From: Burkholderiaceae bacterium
GTDB lineage: Bacteria; Pseudomonadota; Gammaproteobacteria; Burkholderiales; Burkholderiaceae_C
Direction of reading: 5' to 3'
Assembly: GCA_031253795.1 (NCBI GenBank)
Contig: JAIRVR010000062.1
Coordinates: forward strand, 1-37,984
DNA length: 37,984 bases
Shown: in pieces, positions 7,743-15,304 of the stretch
Layout: every line of letters begins with the position of its first letter
How positions within the stretch are numbered: position 1 is the stretch's first letter
Made by a program: the position numbers and the translations under genes
Notes under the pieces: generated by a model
The model's input: the letters and a program-made list of their open reading frames with translations, nothing else
What the model was told of the DNA's origin: nothing
The model's database searches: none

Positions 7743-9230
7743 ATGATCCCCCTGATCTCTTTTGTCTGTGGACTGCTGAGTCTCGGAGGAGAAATTCTCT
7801 GGGTCCGTCTCTTTGGCTTTGCCAATGAATCCACACCGCGGGCCTTTGGTTTTGTGCTTTTTTGCTACCTCATAGGCATTGCCCTGGGTGCAGAATATGG
7901 TAAACGCATCTGCAAAACAGCCTCCCACGACCGGCTGCTCAAGCATGTGGCCATGGCCTTTTTCATCTCCTCTTTATCCTGGCTGGCATTTCCGATGGTG
8001 TACGGCATGGTGGCACTGACGCCCTGGCATCTTCCCGTGGCCGTGGTACTGATCATTCTCAGCGCAGCCATCATTGCCTATGTGTTTCCCATCGCCCATC
8101 ACCTGGGCGCCGACTCCGGTGAAAAGCAGGGCAGAAAATTCTCCAAGGTCTATGTATCCAACGTGATGGGGGCAGGACTGGGGCCCCTGATCGTGGGTTG
8201 GTACCTGCTCGACCGATTTTCGCTGCACCAGTGCTTTCTCATCATCTGCATTGCGGCGGCGTGCTTTGCTGGCCTGCTGCTGATGCGCAGCAGGCCTATA
8301 TGGCTGGTACCGATAGCAAGTATCCTGATTGCCACCGTCTGGACTTGGTATGGTGCGGGCCATTGGCTTGTCAAAAATGTGAGCAATCAGTATGCCCACC
8401 TGAAGTACGTCAACGAAAACAAGCACGGCATCATCACCATATTCGAGGGCGGGAAGGAAGGCGACATTGTTTATGGCGGCAATGTCTATGATGGGCGAAC
8501 CAACCTGGACGGGGACCTGAATTCCAATGGCCTGCACCGCGTGCTTGCTGCCCATTTGCTGCAGCCTCATCCCAAAAAGGTATTGATGATCGGCCTGTCC
8601 ATCGGCAGCTGGCTGGCCCTGGCGCGGGAATTCGAGGGCGTCGAGACCCTGGATATCGTCGAGATCAATCCCGGCTACTCGGCCTTGACCCAGCACTATC
8701 CCGCACAGGCCGATGCGCTGAAGGATCCGCGCGTCCATTTGGTGGTGGATGATGCTCGCCGCTGGCTCAGACACCACCCCGAGAAGAAATACGACCTCAT
8801 CATCATGAATAACACTTGGCATTGGCGCGCCTACGGATCATTGCTGCTGTCCCAGGAGTTCTTTACCCAAATAAAGCAGCATATGGAGCCCGATGCCGTC
8901 ATGGCCTTCAACTCCACATATTCCCAAGATGCCTTTTTCACAGCCCAAGCCGTGTTTGACCATGCCTATCGGCTGAGCAACTTCATCTATGCCGCTCACC
9001 AGCCCCTGGAAGAAAAATTCCGGCAACCAGGCAATGTGCAGGTGCTGGATGACTTCCGAATACAAGGCCGCAGAATATTTGCCGAAGGATCGGAGATGCC
9101 CGCCAAAATACTGGACCTGCCGTTCCTGGACTATGTCTCCACCAAGCGGGGGTTCGAGCGCGAGTCCGAGATCATCTCGGACGAGAACATGCTGACCGAG
9201 TTCAAGTACGGCAAGCCCTTGTTCCACTGA
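7743..9230 (+). CDS. Membrane-anchored spermidine-synthase-like methyltransferase-fold protein
   Basis: A 495-residue protein. About six to seven hydrophobic segments occupy residues 1-210, opening with SLGGEILWVRLFG, a second copy of the signature at the start of the upstream frame. A soluble Rossmann domain follows from about 220. The nucleotide-binding stretch VLMIGLSIGSWLALAR is followed by LDIVEINP (the acidic ligand for the adenosine ribose) and VVDDARRWL. The catalytic region, FDVIISDCTDP in spermidine synthase, reads YDLIIMNNTWHWR here, with Asn in place of the catalytic Asp, so true aminopropyl transfer is doubtful. No convincing ribosome site precedes ATG 7743. It probably shares a transcript with the phosphoethanolamine-transferase-like gene. 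The substrate is not deducible. Confidence 0.75.
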   Translation: MIPLISFVCGLLSLGGEILWVRLFGFANESTPRAFGFVLFCYLIGIALGAEYGKRICKTASHDRLLKHVAMAFFISSLSWLAFPMVYGMVALTPWHLPVAVVLIILSAAIIAYVFPIAHHLGADSGEKQGRKFSKVYVSNVMGAGLGPLIVGWYLLDRFSLHQCFLIICIAAACFAGLLLMRSRPIWLVPIASILIATVWTWYGAGHWLVKNVSNQYAHLKYVNENKHGIITIFEGGKEGDIVYGGNVYDGRTNLDGDLNSNGLHRVLAAHLLQPHPKKVLMIGLSIGSWLALAREFEGVETLDIVEINPGYSALTQHYPAQADALKDPRVHLVVDDARRWLRHHPEKKYDLIIMNNTWHWRAYGSLLLSQEFFTQIKQHMEPDAVMAFNSTYSQDAFFTAQAVFDHAYRLSNFIYAAHQPLEEKFRQPGNVQVLDDFRIQGRRIFAEGSEMPAKILDLPFLDYVSTKRGFERESEIISDENMLTEFKYGKPLFH

Positions 9231-9276
9231 CTCCCACGCCAGCCAGTGGCTCAGTCAGAGGCAACATGCCGTCCTG

Positions 9277-9750
9277 TCAGGCCACAAAGCTCCCCGACTT
9301 GCCCCCGTGCTTTTCCAGCACGCGCACACCTTCCATGACCATGTGCTTGTCCACGGCCTTGCACATGTCATAGATGGTGAGCAGGGCCACCTGCACGGCG
9401 GTGAGGGCCTCCATTTCCACGCCCGTGGGGCCCATGGTTTCGACGGTGGCCTGGCAGCGCACGGCGCTGGTGTCGGGCAGCAATTCGAAATCCACGGCCA
9501 CGCGCGTCAGGGCCAGCGGATGGCACAGGGGGATGAGGTCGCTGGTTTTCTTGGCAGCCATGATGCCGGCAATGCGCGCAATGCCCAGCACATCGCCCTT
9601 TTTGGCTGTGCCGCCCTGCACGATGGCCAGGGTTGCGGCCTGCATGGCGATGCGCCCTTCGGCGACGGCGATGCGATGGGTGGCCGGCTTGGCGGCCACA
9701 TCCACCATATGGGCCTGGCCCTGGGTGTCGAAATGGGTGAGGGAAGACAT
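9277..9750 (-). CDS. moaC: Cyclic pyranopterin monophosphate synthase
   Basis: A 157-residue protein of standard MoaC length. It catalyses the second step of molybdenum cofactor synthesis, turning the MoaA product into cyclic pyranopterin monophosphate. Motifs are [15 protein letters not shown] at the N-terminus, [15 protein letters not shown] with the conserved lysines and CHP loop, [26 protein letters not shown] and the C-terminal KHGGKSGSF. The start at 9750 is chosen because AGGAG sits just upstream on this strand (about 9754-9758) and matches the family N-terminus; a longer frame to 9792 adds no homologous residues. It is convergent with the membrane-protein gene ending at 9230 and divergent from the M48 protease gene. 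No other moa genes are in the window. Confidence 0.97.
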   Translation of the reverse strand: MSSLTHFDTQGQAHMVDVAAKPATHRIAVAEGRIAMQAATLAIVQGGTAKKGDVLGIARIAGIMAAKKTSDLIPLCHPLALTRVAVDFELLPDTSAVRCQATVETMGPTGVEMEALTAVQVALLTIYDMCKAVDKHMVMEGVRVLEKHGGKSGSFVA

Positions 9751-9886
9751 GGAAACTCCTGCAATGGCACGGGGGCACCGGACATCGGTCACGGACAGGC
9801 CATGAACGTTCGGCGAACCGAGGCATCATAGTGGGGTGTTCCACCGCCCTGCACCAGCCCCGCGGGGCCCGGCCCCCTGCCTGCCC

Positions 9887-11512
9887 ATGCGCCCATCACG
9901 CCTGAAAACACGTACCGCACTCGGCCTGCAGTTGCTCGCGGCCTGCACCGCCATCGCCCTCCACGCCCCGGTCCAGGCCCAGTTGCGCCTGCCCACCCTG
10001 GGGGATGGCGCGGCCACCACGACCAGCGACGAGCGCCGCCTCGGCGACCGCATCATCCGCGAGCTGTACCGGGACCCGGATTACATCGACGACCCCGTGC
10101 TGCAGGAATACGTGGAAGGCATATGGCAGCACCTGGTCGATGCCGCGCGCACGCGCGGCGAGCTGTCGCCCGAGCTGGAAGAGCGCTTCGCCTGGGAAAT
10201 CCTGCTGGGGCGCGACCGCTCGGTCAACGCCTTTGCCCTGCCCGGTGGCTATCTGGGCGTTCACCTGGGGCTGATCGGCGTGGTCAGTTCGCGCGACGAA
10301 CTGGCCTCGGTCCTGGCCCATGAGCTCAGCCACGTCACGCAGCGCCACATCGCCCGCCTCATCGCCCAGCAGAGCAAGCAAACGCCGCTGATGATCGGCT
10401 CCATGATCCTGGGCGCGCTGGCGGCCAGCCGCAGCCCCGATGCGGCCATGGCCATGATGATGGGCGGCCAGGCCCTGGCCGTGCAGAACCAGCTCAATTT
10501 CTCGCGCGACATGGAGCGCGAGGCCGACCGCATGGGCTATGGCCTGATGGCGCCGGCCGGGTTCGCGCCCCAGGGCTTCGTCACCATGTTCGACAAGCTG
10601 CAGCAGGCCAACCGGCTCAACGACAACGGCAGCTGGCCCTATCTGCGCAGCCACCCGCTGACCACGGAGCGCATGGCCGACATGCATTCGCGCATCCCCT
10701 CGGGCACGGCACCCGCGCCGGCCGCCTCGCTGGAGCATGTGATGATGGCGGCGCGCGCGCGCGTGCTGTCGCGCCCCGGCGTGGATGTGCTGCGCCAGTG
10801 GGCCGAGCAGCCACGCTCCACCAGCTTCGGCAGCCAGACCCAGAGCCAGCAGGTGGCCCAGTTGTATGCCGCCACGCTGAGCGCCGTACAGCTGCGCGAT
10901 TGGAAGCCGGCCCGCGAGATGGTCCAGCGCCTGCTGGACGCCACGCCCCAGAATCCCGATGCCCAGCGGCAGGCGCGCCTGCTGCAGGCCGAGCTGGAAA
11001 TGGCGGCCGGCCAGCCTGCTGCCGCCCTGCAGGTGCTTCCCGCCCTGGGCTCGGCACCCCTGCCCCGGCCCACACCGACCAGCGAACAGCGGGCCGCGGA
11101 GAGCGGCAATGCCGCAGGACCCAGCCTGGCCACCGTCAACGTGGTCGAAAGCCGCGCCGTGCGCCGCCCCGAGCTGCTGATGCGCACCCAGGCCCTGTTG
11201 CGCGAACGCGATGCCGCCAGCATGTCGGGTCCGCTGCAGACCTGGGTGACGGATCACGCGCGCGACGCCACGGCCTGGCAGCTGCTGGCCCAGGTCTGGC
11301 ATGCCCAGGGCCAGGAGCTGCGGGCGCTGCGCGCCGAGGCCGAGGCCCAGGTGGCGCACTACGACTACCCTGCGGCCGTGGACCGCTTCAAGGCCGCCCA
11401 GGAGATGGCACGCAAGGGCGGCCCCAAGGTGGACTACATCGAGGCGTCCATCGTGGACACGCGGCTGCGCTCCGTGGAAGAGCTGCTAAGGGAACAGGCG
11501 CGCGAGAAGTGA
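9887..11512 (+). CDS. Periplasmic M48-family metalloprotease with C-terminal repeats, BepA (YfgC)-like
   Basis: From the ATG at 9887 the protein has 541 residues. It begins with a signal peptide (basic MRPSRLKTR, hydrophobic core, and VQAQ as probable cleavage region). The zinc site is HELSH (His145, Glu146, His149), with the third ligand Glu in SRDMEREADRMGYG. The C-terminal half (about 300-541) is Ala/Leu-rich and helical with TPR-like character. BepA proteins work in the periplasm on assembly or degradation of beta-barrel outer-membrane proteins such as LptD; E. coli BepA has 487 residues. The start at 9887 is preferred over 9836 because the signal peptide begins there. Its last 27 bases overlap the end of the convergent gene at 11486-11833. 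Confidence 0.9.
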   Translation: MRPSRLKTRTALGLQLLAACTAIALHAPVQAQLRLPTLGDGAATTTSDERRLGDRIIRELYRDPDYIDDPVLQEYVEGIWQHLVDAARTRGELSPELEERFAWEILLGRDRSVNAFALPGGYLGVHLGLIGVVSSRDELASVLAHELSHVTQRHIARLIAQQSKQTPLMIGSMILGALAASRSPDAAMAMMMGGQALAVQNQLNFSRDMEREADRMGYGLMAPAGFAPQGFVTMFDKLQQANRLNDNGSWPYLRSHPLTTERMADMHSRIPSGTAPAPAASLEHVMMAARARVLSRPGVDVLRQWAEQPRSTSFGSQTQSQQVAQLYAATLSAVQLRDWKPAREMVQRLLDATPQNPDAQRQARLLQAELEMAAGQPAAALQVLPALGSAPLPRPTPTSEQRAAESGNAAGPSLATVNVVESRAVRRPELLMRTQALLRERDAASMSGPLQTWVTDHARDATAWQLLAQVWHAQGQELRALRAEAEAQVAHYDYPAAVDRFKAAQEMARKGGPKVDYIEASIVDTRLRSVEELLREQAREK

Positions 11513-11833
11513 GTCGATGGCCAGACCCAGCAGCGAGTAGATGAGGGCCCCCAGCATGGCGGCCCAGAAACCCGCCACGTGAAAGCCGCTGAGGATGCCC
11601 GAGGCCGCCCAGAACATCAGCCCATTGACGACGAAGAGGAAGAGGCCGACGGTCAGGATGGTCACCGGCAGCGTCAGCACCACAAGGATGGGGCGCAGCA
11701 CCGCATTGAGCAGGCCGATGACCAGCGCCGCGATCATGGCCGAGCCAAAGCTGTTGACCTGGACGCCACCATAGAGATAGGCCACGATCAGCAGGGCACC
11801 GGCGCTGAGCAGCCATTTGATCAGGAGTTTCAT
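11486..11833 (-). CDS. Small four-helix membrane protein, phage holin family 4_2 (PF04020 type)
   Basis: A 115-residue protein, almost all hydrophobic, with four predicted membrane helices: about residues 5-22, 28-50, 55-78 and 85-110. The motif VIGLLNAVLRPILVVLTLPVTILTVGLFLFVVNGLMF is typical of the chromosomal family named phage holin 4 superfamily (only part of this is diagnostic: NAVLRPIL and LTLPVTILT). Despite the name these are widespread chromosomal proteins of unknown role, and no phage genes lie nearby. It ends 27 bases inside the convergent M48 protease gene. Start ATG at 11831-11833. Confidence 0.85.
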   Translation of the reverse strand: MKLLIKWLLSAGALLIVAYLYGGVQVNSFGSAMIAALVIGLLNAVLRPILVVLTLPVTILTVGLFLFVVNGLMFWAASGILSGFHVAGFWAAMLGALIYSLLGLAIDSLLARLFP

Positions 11834-11931
11834 GCGGCCAGCATAGCAGCAGCCGCAGGCAGGGTGTTGCGCTGGCGCACGGCCGGCACGCAGATGCCAC
11901 GGGACGCCGCCGCAGTGCGGCGGCGCGGGCT

Positions 11932-12390
11932 TCAGATCATGGCTTCTTCGAACACCAGGCCCATCAGCGCACCGATGGCGGCCAGCGTGCCCGGCAGGTT
12001 CCAGCGGCGGCCCAGCGGGGCGGCAGGCGCCGCAGCGGGAGCGGCAGCTTCCTGCTTGGGGCGGCGTGCATCGATGATCTGGGCCGGGCCGTGGCTTTGC
12101 TGCAGCTGGGCCACCAGCTCGGCCAGCGGCCCCTTGGCCAGCATGGGAGTGACCTGGCCGCCGCTGGCGCCCAGCAGGGGCACCAGCTGGGCGAACAGTT
12201 TGTCAGCCCATTTGCCGCGCCAGCTCTCGCGGGCGCTGTGGCTGACCCATTTGCTCACGCGGTGGGTGATGCGCGGAGCGCAGGCCACCAGCAGCCAGTG
12301 GGAAGACTGGGCCTGGGCCGATGCCGAAAGGGCCTGGACCACGGGCAGTGCGTAGGAGGCGTCATCCACGTAGATGATGATGGGATTCAA
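11932..12390 (-). CDS. Hypothetical protein with C-terminal membrane segment, TTG start
   Basis: A 152-residue protein of unknown function. The chosen start is TTG (codon at 12388-12390). It is preceded on this strand by AAGGA with six bases of spacing, and the following residues NPIIIYVDDASYALPVVQAL form a clear beta-strand/helix start. The open frame continues upstream to 12495 but translates to low-quality sequence. The first 110 residues look like a small alpha/beta fold reminiscent of universal-stress proteins, without a diagnostic motif. An Ala/Pro linker (about 118-130) and a hydrophobic C-terminal helix (GTLAAIGALMGLVFEEAMI) follow, so it is probably tail-anchored. It lies 134 bases downstream of the second TerC gene on the same strand. 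Confidence 0.65.
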   Translation of the reverse strand: MNPIIIYVDDASYALPVVQALSASAQAQSSHWLLVACAPRITHRVSKWVSHSARESWRGKWADKLFAQLVPLLGASGGQVTPMLAKGPLAELVAQLQQSHGPAQIIDARRPKQEAAAPAAAPAAPLGRRWNLPGTLAAIGALMGLVFEEAMI

Positions 12391-12524
12391 AGCAAGTCCT
12401 TGTCGAACTGGGTTTGCAAAAAGGGGGAAACGGGCGGCCAGGCCACCCGTGTCACGGTATTGTCGCGAAGCCGGTGGGGTGCCCCTCGGGGCCAACCCGC
12501 CACCGGCCTCGGGTTTTCAGGCCA

Positions 12525-13268
12525 TCAGGCGCCGTGGGCGCTGCCAGCCTTGGCGGCTTCGCGGCGCGAGGCAATGAACTTGCCCAGGGCCAGGACCAGC
12601 AGGGCACCGGCCACGCTGGCGCCGTACTTCAGCAGATCGGACTGGGGCAGCTTGACCATCCACAGCCACTTTTCGGTATTGGCGAAGACCGGGTCGGTGA
12701 CCAGCATGCCGCCGGCAATCCAGCCCAGCAGCATGCCGCCGGCCACGATGATGATGGGGAAGCGTTCCATCAGCTTGATGACCAGCTGCGAGCCCCAGAC
12801 GATGATGGGAATGGAGATCAGCAGGCCCAGCACCACGAGCAGCATCTGGTGTTCACCCGAGCTCTGCGCGGCACCGGCGATGGCGATCACGTTGTCCACG
12901 CTCATCACCAGGTCGGCGACGATGATGGTCTTGATGGCGGCCAGCAGCTTGTCGCTGCCTTCGATGTTGTCGTGGCCATCCTCATCCGGAGCAATCAGCT
13001 TGATGCCGATCCACACCAGCAGCAGGGCGCCGACGAATTTCAGGAAAGGCAGGGCCAGGAGGGTCATCGCGAAGGCGATCAGGATGACGCGCAGGATGAT
13101 GGCGCCCGCCGTGCCCCAGATGATGCCCTTCTTGCGCTGGGCAGGTGGCAGCTTGCGGCAGGCCAGCGCGATCACGACCGCGTTGTCCCCGCCCAGCAGG
13201 ATGTCGATGATGATGATTTGGCCCAGGGCCACCCAGAACGGGGCATGAGTCAGAAAGTCCAAGTCCAT
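12525..13268 (-). CDS. TerC family integral membrane protein under a Mn2+ riboswitch
   Basis: A 247-residue polytopic protein. Signatures are ILLGGDNAVVIALACRKLP near residues 22-41 and VMSVDNVIAIAGAAQSS in the middle, with an acidic loop (APDEDGHDNIEGSD) between. The start ATG (13266-13268) has GAGG on this strand eight bases upstream. About 130 bases further upstream begins a yybP-ykoY element (13422-13552), the established Mn2+ sensor. That makes manganese export or Mn-dependent metallation of exported proteins the likely role. The paralogue at 1991-2683 is of the same family but differs in sequence and regulation. The next gene on this strand is the hypothetical protein at 11932-12390. 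Confidence 0.92.
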   Translation of the reverse strand: MDLDFLTHAPFWVALGQIIIIDILLGGDNAVVIALACRKLPPAQRKKGIIWGTAGAIILRVILIAFAMTLLALPFLKFVGALLLVWIGIKLIAPDEDGHDNIEGSDKLLAAIKTIIVADLVMSVDNVIAIAGAAQSSGEHQMLLVVLGLLISIPIIVWGSQLVIKLMERFPIIIVAGGMLLGWIAGGMLVTDPVFANTEKWLWMVKLPQSDLLKYGASVAGALLVLALGKFIASRREAAKAGSAHGA

Positions 13269-13397
13269 AAGGTCCTCGCTGTTGATCACAGCCGCAGGAG
13301 GGCTTCCCATCCGAGCCCGCCTCGCGGCGCAGAAAGACCGATGCAACGACGCAGCGCCCACCCGGGCAAGGACATGCCTGGCTCAGGGGAGAACACC

Positions 13398-13423
13398 TTG
13401 ATCGACCGTCATCGGTCCATCAA
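13398..13423 (-). promoter_or_regulatory. Probable expression-platform hairpin of the Mn2+ riboswitch
   Basis: On the minus strand, TTGATGGACCG and CGGTCGATCAA pair over eleven positions with a single mismatch around a four-base loop (ATGA). The first bases of this hairpin overlap the 3' strand of the riboswitch closing helix (AAAGGTC on the plus strand, 13422-13428), so the two structures are mutually exclusive at their border. That is the layout expected of a switch. There is no T-run, so the readout may be by pausing, Rho or mRNA folding rather than simple intrinsic termination. Confidence 0.5.
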
Positions 13424-13552
13424 AGGTCTTGCTCGGCCGCAGCGTGGCTGCGACCCGGACGGCCGGAAGCTTGCGCTTCGTATTGACGACCATTCCGATG
13501 CCGGTGCACGGGCCTCACGGGGCCACGACCGGCAGAGAGCTACTCCCCTTCG
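13422..13552 (-). ncRNA. yybP-ykoY manganese riboswitch
   Basis: Read on the minus strand, the element opens with AAGGGGAGTAGC (complement of 13539-13550), the hallmark 5' segment of the yybP-ykoY family. It contains the CCGTGAGGCCCGTGCACCGG-type core (around 13498-13522), and closes with GCAAGACCTTT (complement of 13422-13432). Its bases AAGG and CCTT form the closing helix. This class binds Mn2+ and usually raises expression of downstream Mn export or TerC-type genes. It lies about 150 bases before the start of the TerC gene at 13268. The identification is by conserved segments and gene context; a covariance-model search was not run. Confidence 0.9.
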
Positions 13553-13650
13553 AACCTGCGGATTGCAACACAAAGCCCATGGGCAACGCAAGCGAAAAAA
13601 CCCTCAAATTTCCCAGGCACTTCAAAAGCAATGATCGCAAAACCTTTTGT

Positions 13651-13662
13651 GAATCTAGATTC
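13651..13662. promoter_or_regulatory. 12-bp perfect palindrome between divergent genes
   Basis: GAATCTAGATTC is self-complementary. It sits in an AT-rich stretch (about 13600-13690) between the riboswitch-controlled terC gene and the DUF3717 gene, where promoters for both must lie. It could be an operator for a dimeric regulator; which one is not clear. Confidence 0.3.
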
Positions 13663-13770
13663 TTCGCTTCATTTTTGATAGCAACCCTGATGGCTGCAAC
13701 GTGTTGAAAGGCGACGCCACGGCAAGGCCCACCGGGTCTTATCATCGCAATCCCTTCCCACCGAACATCC

Positions 13771-14202
13771 ATGACCGCGCTGCACATCACCGATATCGAG
13801 GCCTCCATCAACTACTGGCGCGCCCGCGCGCCCTCGCCCGATGGTGTGTTGCTGAGCCCCGAGGTGCGGGCCCTGGCCGAGGTCTATGCGCTGATGATCT
13901 TCTGGCATGAGAGCGAGGTGCAGGTTGAGGGCTTTCCCTCGCACGCCATGGCCGCTTGGCTGGCCTGGTACGACACCACGCCGGACACGCCCTGCATCGC
14001 CATCTGTTCGACCAGCCAGGGGGACGAGAAATGCAAGGGCTGTGGACGCAGCTTCGATGAGGTCCAGCTGTGGACTGCGCTGGAACCGGCGGAAAAGCGC
14101 GCCGTTTGGCGCAGGATCACGACAGAAGGCGACTCCTGGCGCTTTACACGCTATGCCGAGCGGGCCGCCGAACAGCGGCTCAAGCCGAAACCGTCCCACT
14201 GA
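13771..14202 (+). CDS. DUF3717-DUF1289 fusion protein
   Basis: A 143-residue protein. The N-terminal part (ITDIEASINYWRARAPSPDG, residues 6-25, followed by a helical stretch to 65) resembles DUF3717, which is common in Burkholderiales. The C-terminal part is a DUF1289 module: PCIAICSTSQGDEKCKGCGR with cysteines spaced Cx9CxxC, then SFDEVQLWTALEPAEKRAVW. DUF1289 proteins are small Cys-rich proteins, possibly metal-binding, of unknown role. ATG at 13771 fits the conserved start; no strong ribosome site is visible. It diverges from the riboswitch-controlled TerC gene. The function cannot be given. Confidence 0.8.
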   Translation: MTALHITDIEASINYWRARAPSPDGVLLSPEVRALAEVYALMIFWHESEVQVEGFPSHAMAAWLAWYDTTPDTPCIAICSTSQGDEKCKGCGRSFDEVQLWTALEPAEKRAVWRRITTEGDSWRFTRYAERAAEQRLKPKPSH

Positions 14203-14592
14203 AGGGCGGATACCGCACCGCGCCCGTGCGATTTGCCGGCCCCCTAAGATCGGGCGCCATGTCGCAGACAGGCTTTTCCGGCGTCCAGGGCGCCCCGGTT
14301 GTGCCAGGCCTGCCCGCCCTTCGCGGCCGGGTGCCGGCTCGGCGGCGCGTGCGCGTCCCCGGCGCCAGGGCCTGGCCCGCCACGGCGGCGCGCCTGCGCG
14401 AGCGCGATGCCGCCCGCCTGAACATCGGCCCCCGACAGGCCGCACGGCCTGCCTGCGCTGCCCTGCGCGGAACCGGGCAGCGCGCTTGCATCGCATCCGC
14501 AGCCTTCGCGTGCCGCACTGCGCCCTGAGCGCAGGTGGCAGTGTCTCTCCCTGCCGGACGCCCCTGGGTCCGGCGGTCCCGCGAGCCTTGCC
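14203..14592 (+). other. Very GC-rich stretch without a convincing gene
   Basis: All frames contain long open stretches, but their translations are Arg/Ala/Pro-rich and of low quality, as expected from GC-rich noncoding or shadow sequence. A seven-base inverted repeat, GCGCCCG (14220-14226) with CGGGCGC (14251-14257), may mark the 3' end of the preceding transcript. From 14422 the frame of the downstream GNAT gene is open without a stop, so that gene could begin earlier than annotated. Confidence 0.4.
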
Positions 14593-15288
14593 GTGTTCTG
14601 CCCTGCCCTGCCCCTTGCCGGATGGCCTCTTGCCCTGCCCCGGCTGCACCTGATCGGTGCCCTGCCCTGGCGCCTGCCCGAACGGCCGCGCGCCATACCC
14701 CCCACCGCCGAACTGCGGATCGATGTCATGCTCCCCCTGGTCGCGGGCGAGCTCGAGGCCATTTACGAACGCCTGTACCAACCTGGCAGCCGACTCCACG
14801 GCCTGGAGCGCCGGCCGCTGCACGATCCGCAGTTCGAACTGCACTGGCGCGAAGCCGACGGCGAATGGTTTGCCTATGTCGAGGACTGCGCCAACCACTG
14901 CCTGGCCGGCTACACCGTGTTCAACCGCCTGGTCGAGGTGGACAGACGCACGGACCGCCGCGTGCGCTCGCCGCATTCGCGTTTCGCGCCCCGCTACCAG
15001 CGCCGCGGCCTGGCGAGCGCGGTCTACCGCAGCGTGCTCGATGCCGGAACCAGCCTGGTCAGCGGCGCGCGCCAGTCGCCGGGCGCGCACGGCCTGTGGA
15101 ACCACCTGGCACGGCGCTATGACAGCCACTACGTGGGCATAGGCCCGAACAAATCCCTGGTCCACCTGGGACGCGAGGTGGACGGCGATGTCATGGACCG
15201 CCTGTCCACACGCCGCATGCTGCTGGCCGCGGGCATGGACCTGGAGGACTTCGCACGGGCCGTGCGCATGGACCTGGCGGGCGCCTGA
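14593..15288 (+). CDS. GNAT-family N-acetyltransferase-like protein
   Basis: From a GTG at 14593 the protein has 231 residues. The acetyl-CoA-binding region is visible around residues 115-150 as HSRFAPRYQRRGLASAVYRS, where RYQRRGLAS matches the Q/RxxGxG/A pyrophosphate loop. It is followed by SGARQSPGAHGLWNHLAR, as in N-acetyltransferases. The start is not secure: GTG 14593 has no ribosome site, the frame is open back to 14422, and the first clear ATG is at residue 46 (MLPLVAGELEAIYERLY), close to where the fold seems to start. It is convergent with yaeQ, 16 bases apart. The substrate is unknown. Confidence 0.65.
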   Translation: MFCPALPLAGWPLALPRLHLIGALPWRLPERPRAIPPTAELRIDVMLPLVAGELEAIYERLYQPGSRLHGLERRPLHDPQFELHWREADGEWFAYVEDCANHCLAGYTVFNRLVEVDRRTDRRVRSPHSRFAPRYQRRGLASAVYRSVLDAGTSLVSGARQSPGAHGLWNHLARRYDSHYVGIGPNKSLVHLGREVDGDVMDRLSTRRMLLAAGMDLEDFARAVRMDLAGA

Positions 15289-15304
15289 AGCTGCGCCGCC
15301 GCGC

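Noticed and set aside
7720-7745. Programmed frameshift at the A-run before the TAG at 7728
   Set aside because: Both frames are already in the same register, so a shift by one base would not join them; only read-through or a base change would.
11486-11833. Sign of a prophage from the holin-type protein
   Set aside because: The family is chromosomal despite its name and no phage structural, lysis or integrase genes are nearby.
14244-14762. Minus-strand open frame of 172 codons in the GC-rich gap
   Set aside because: Arg/Gly/Ala-rich with no family resemblance, and it overlaps the start of the GNAT gene.
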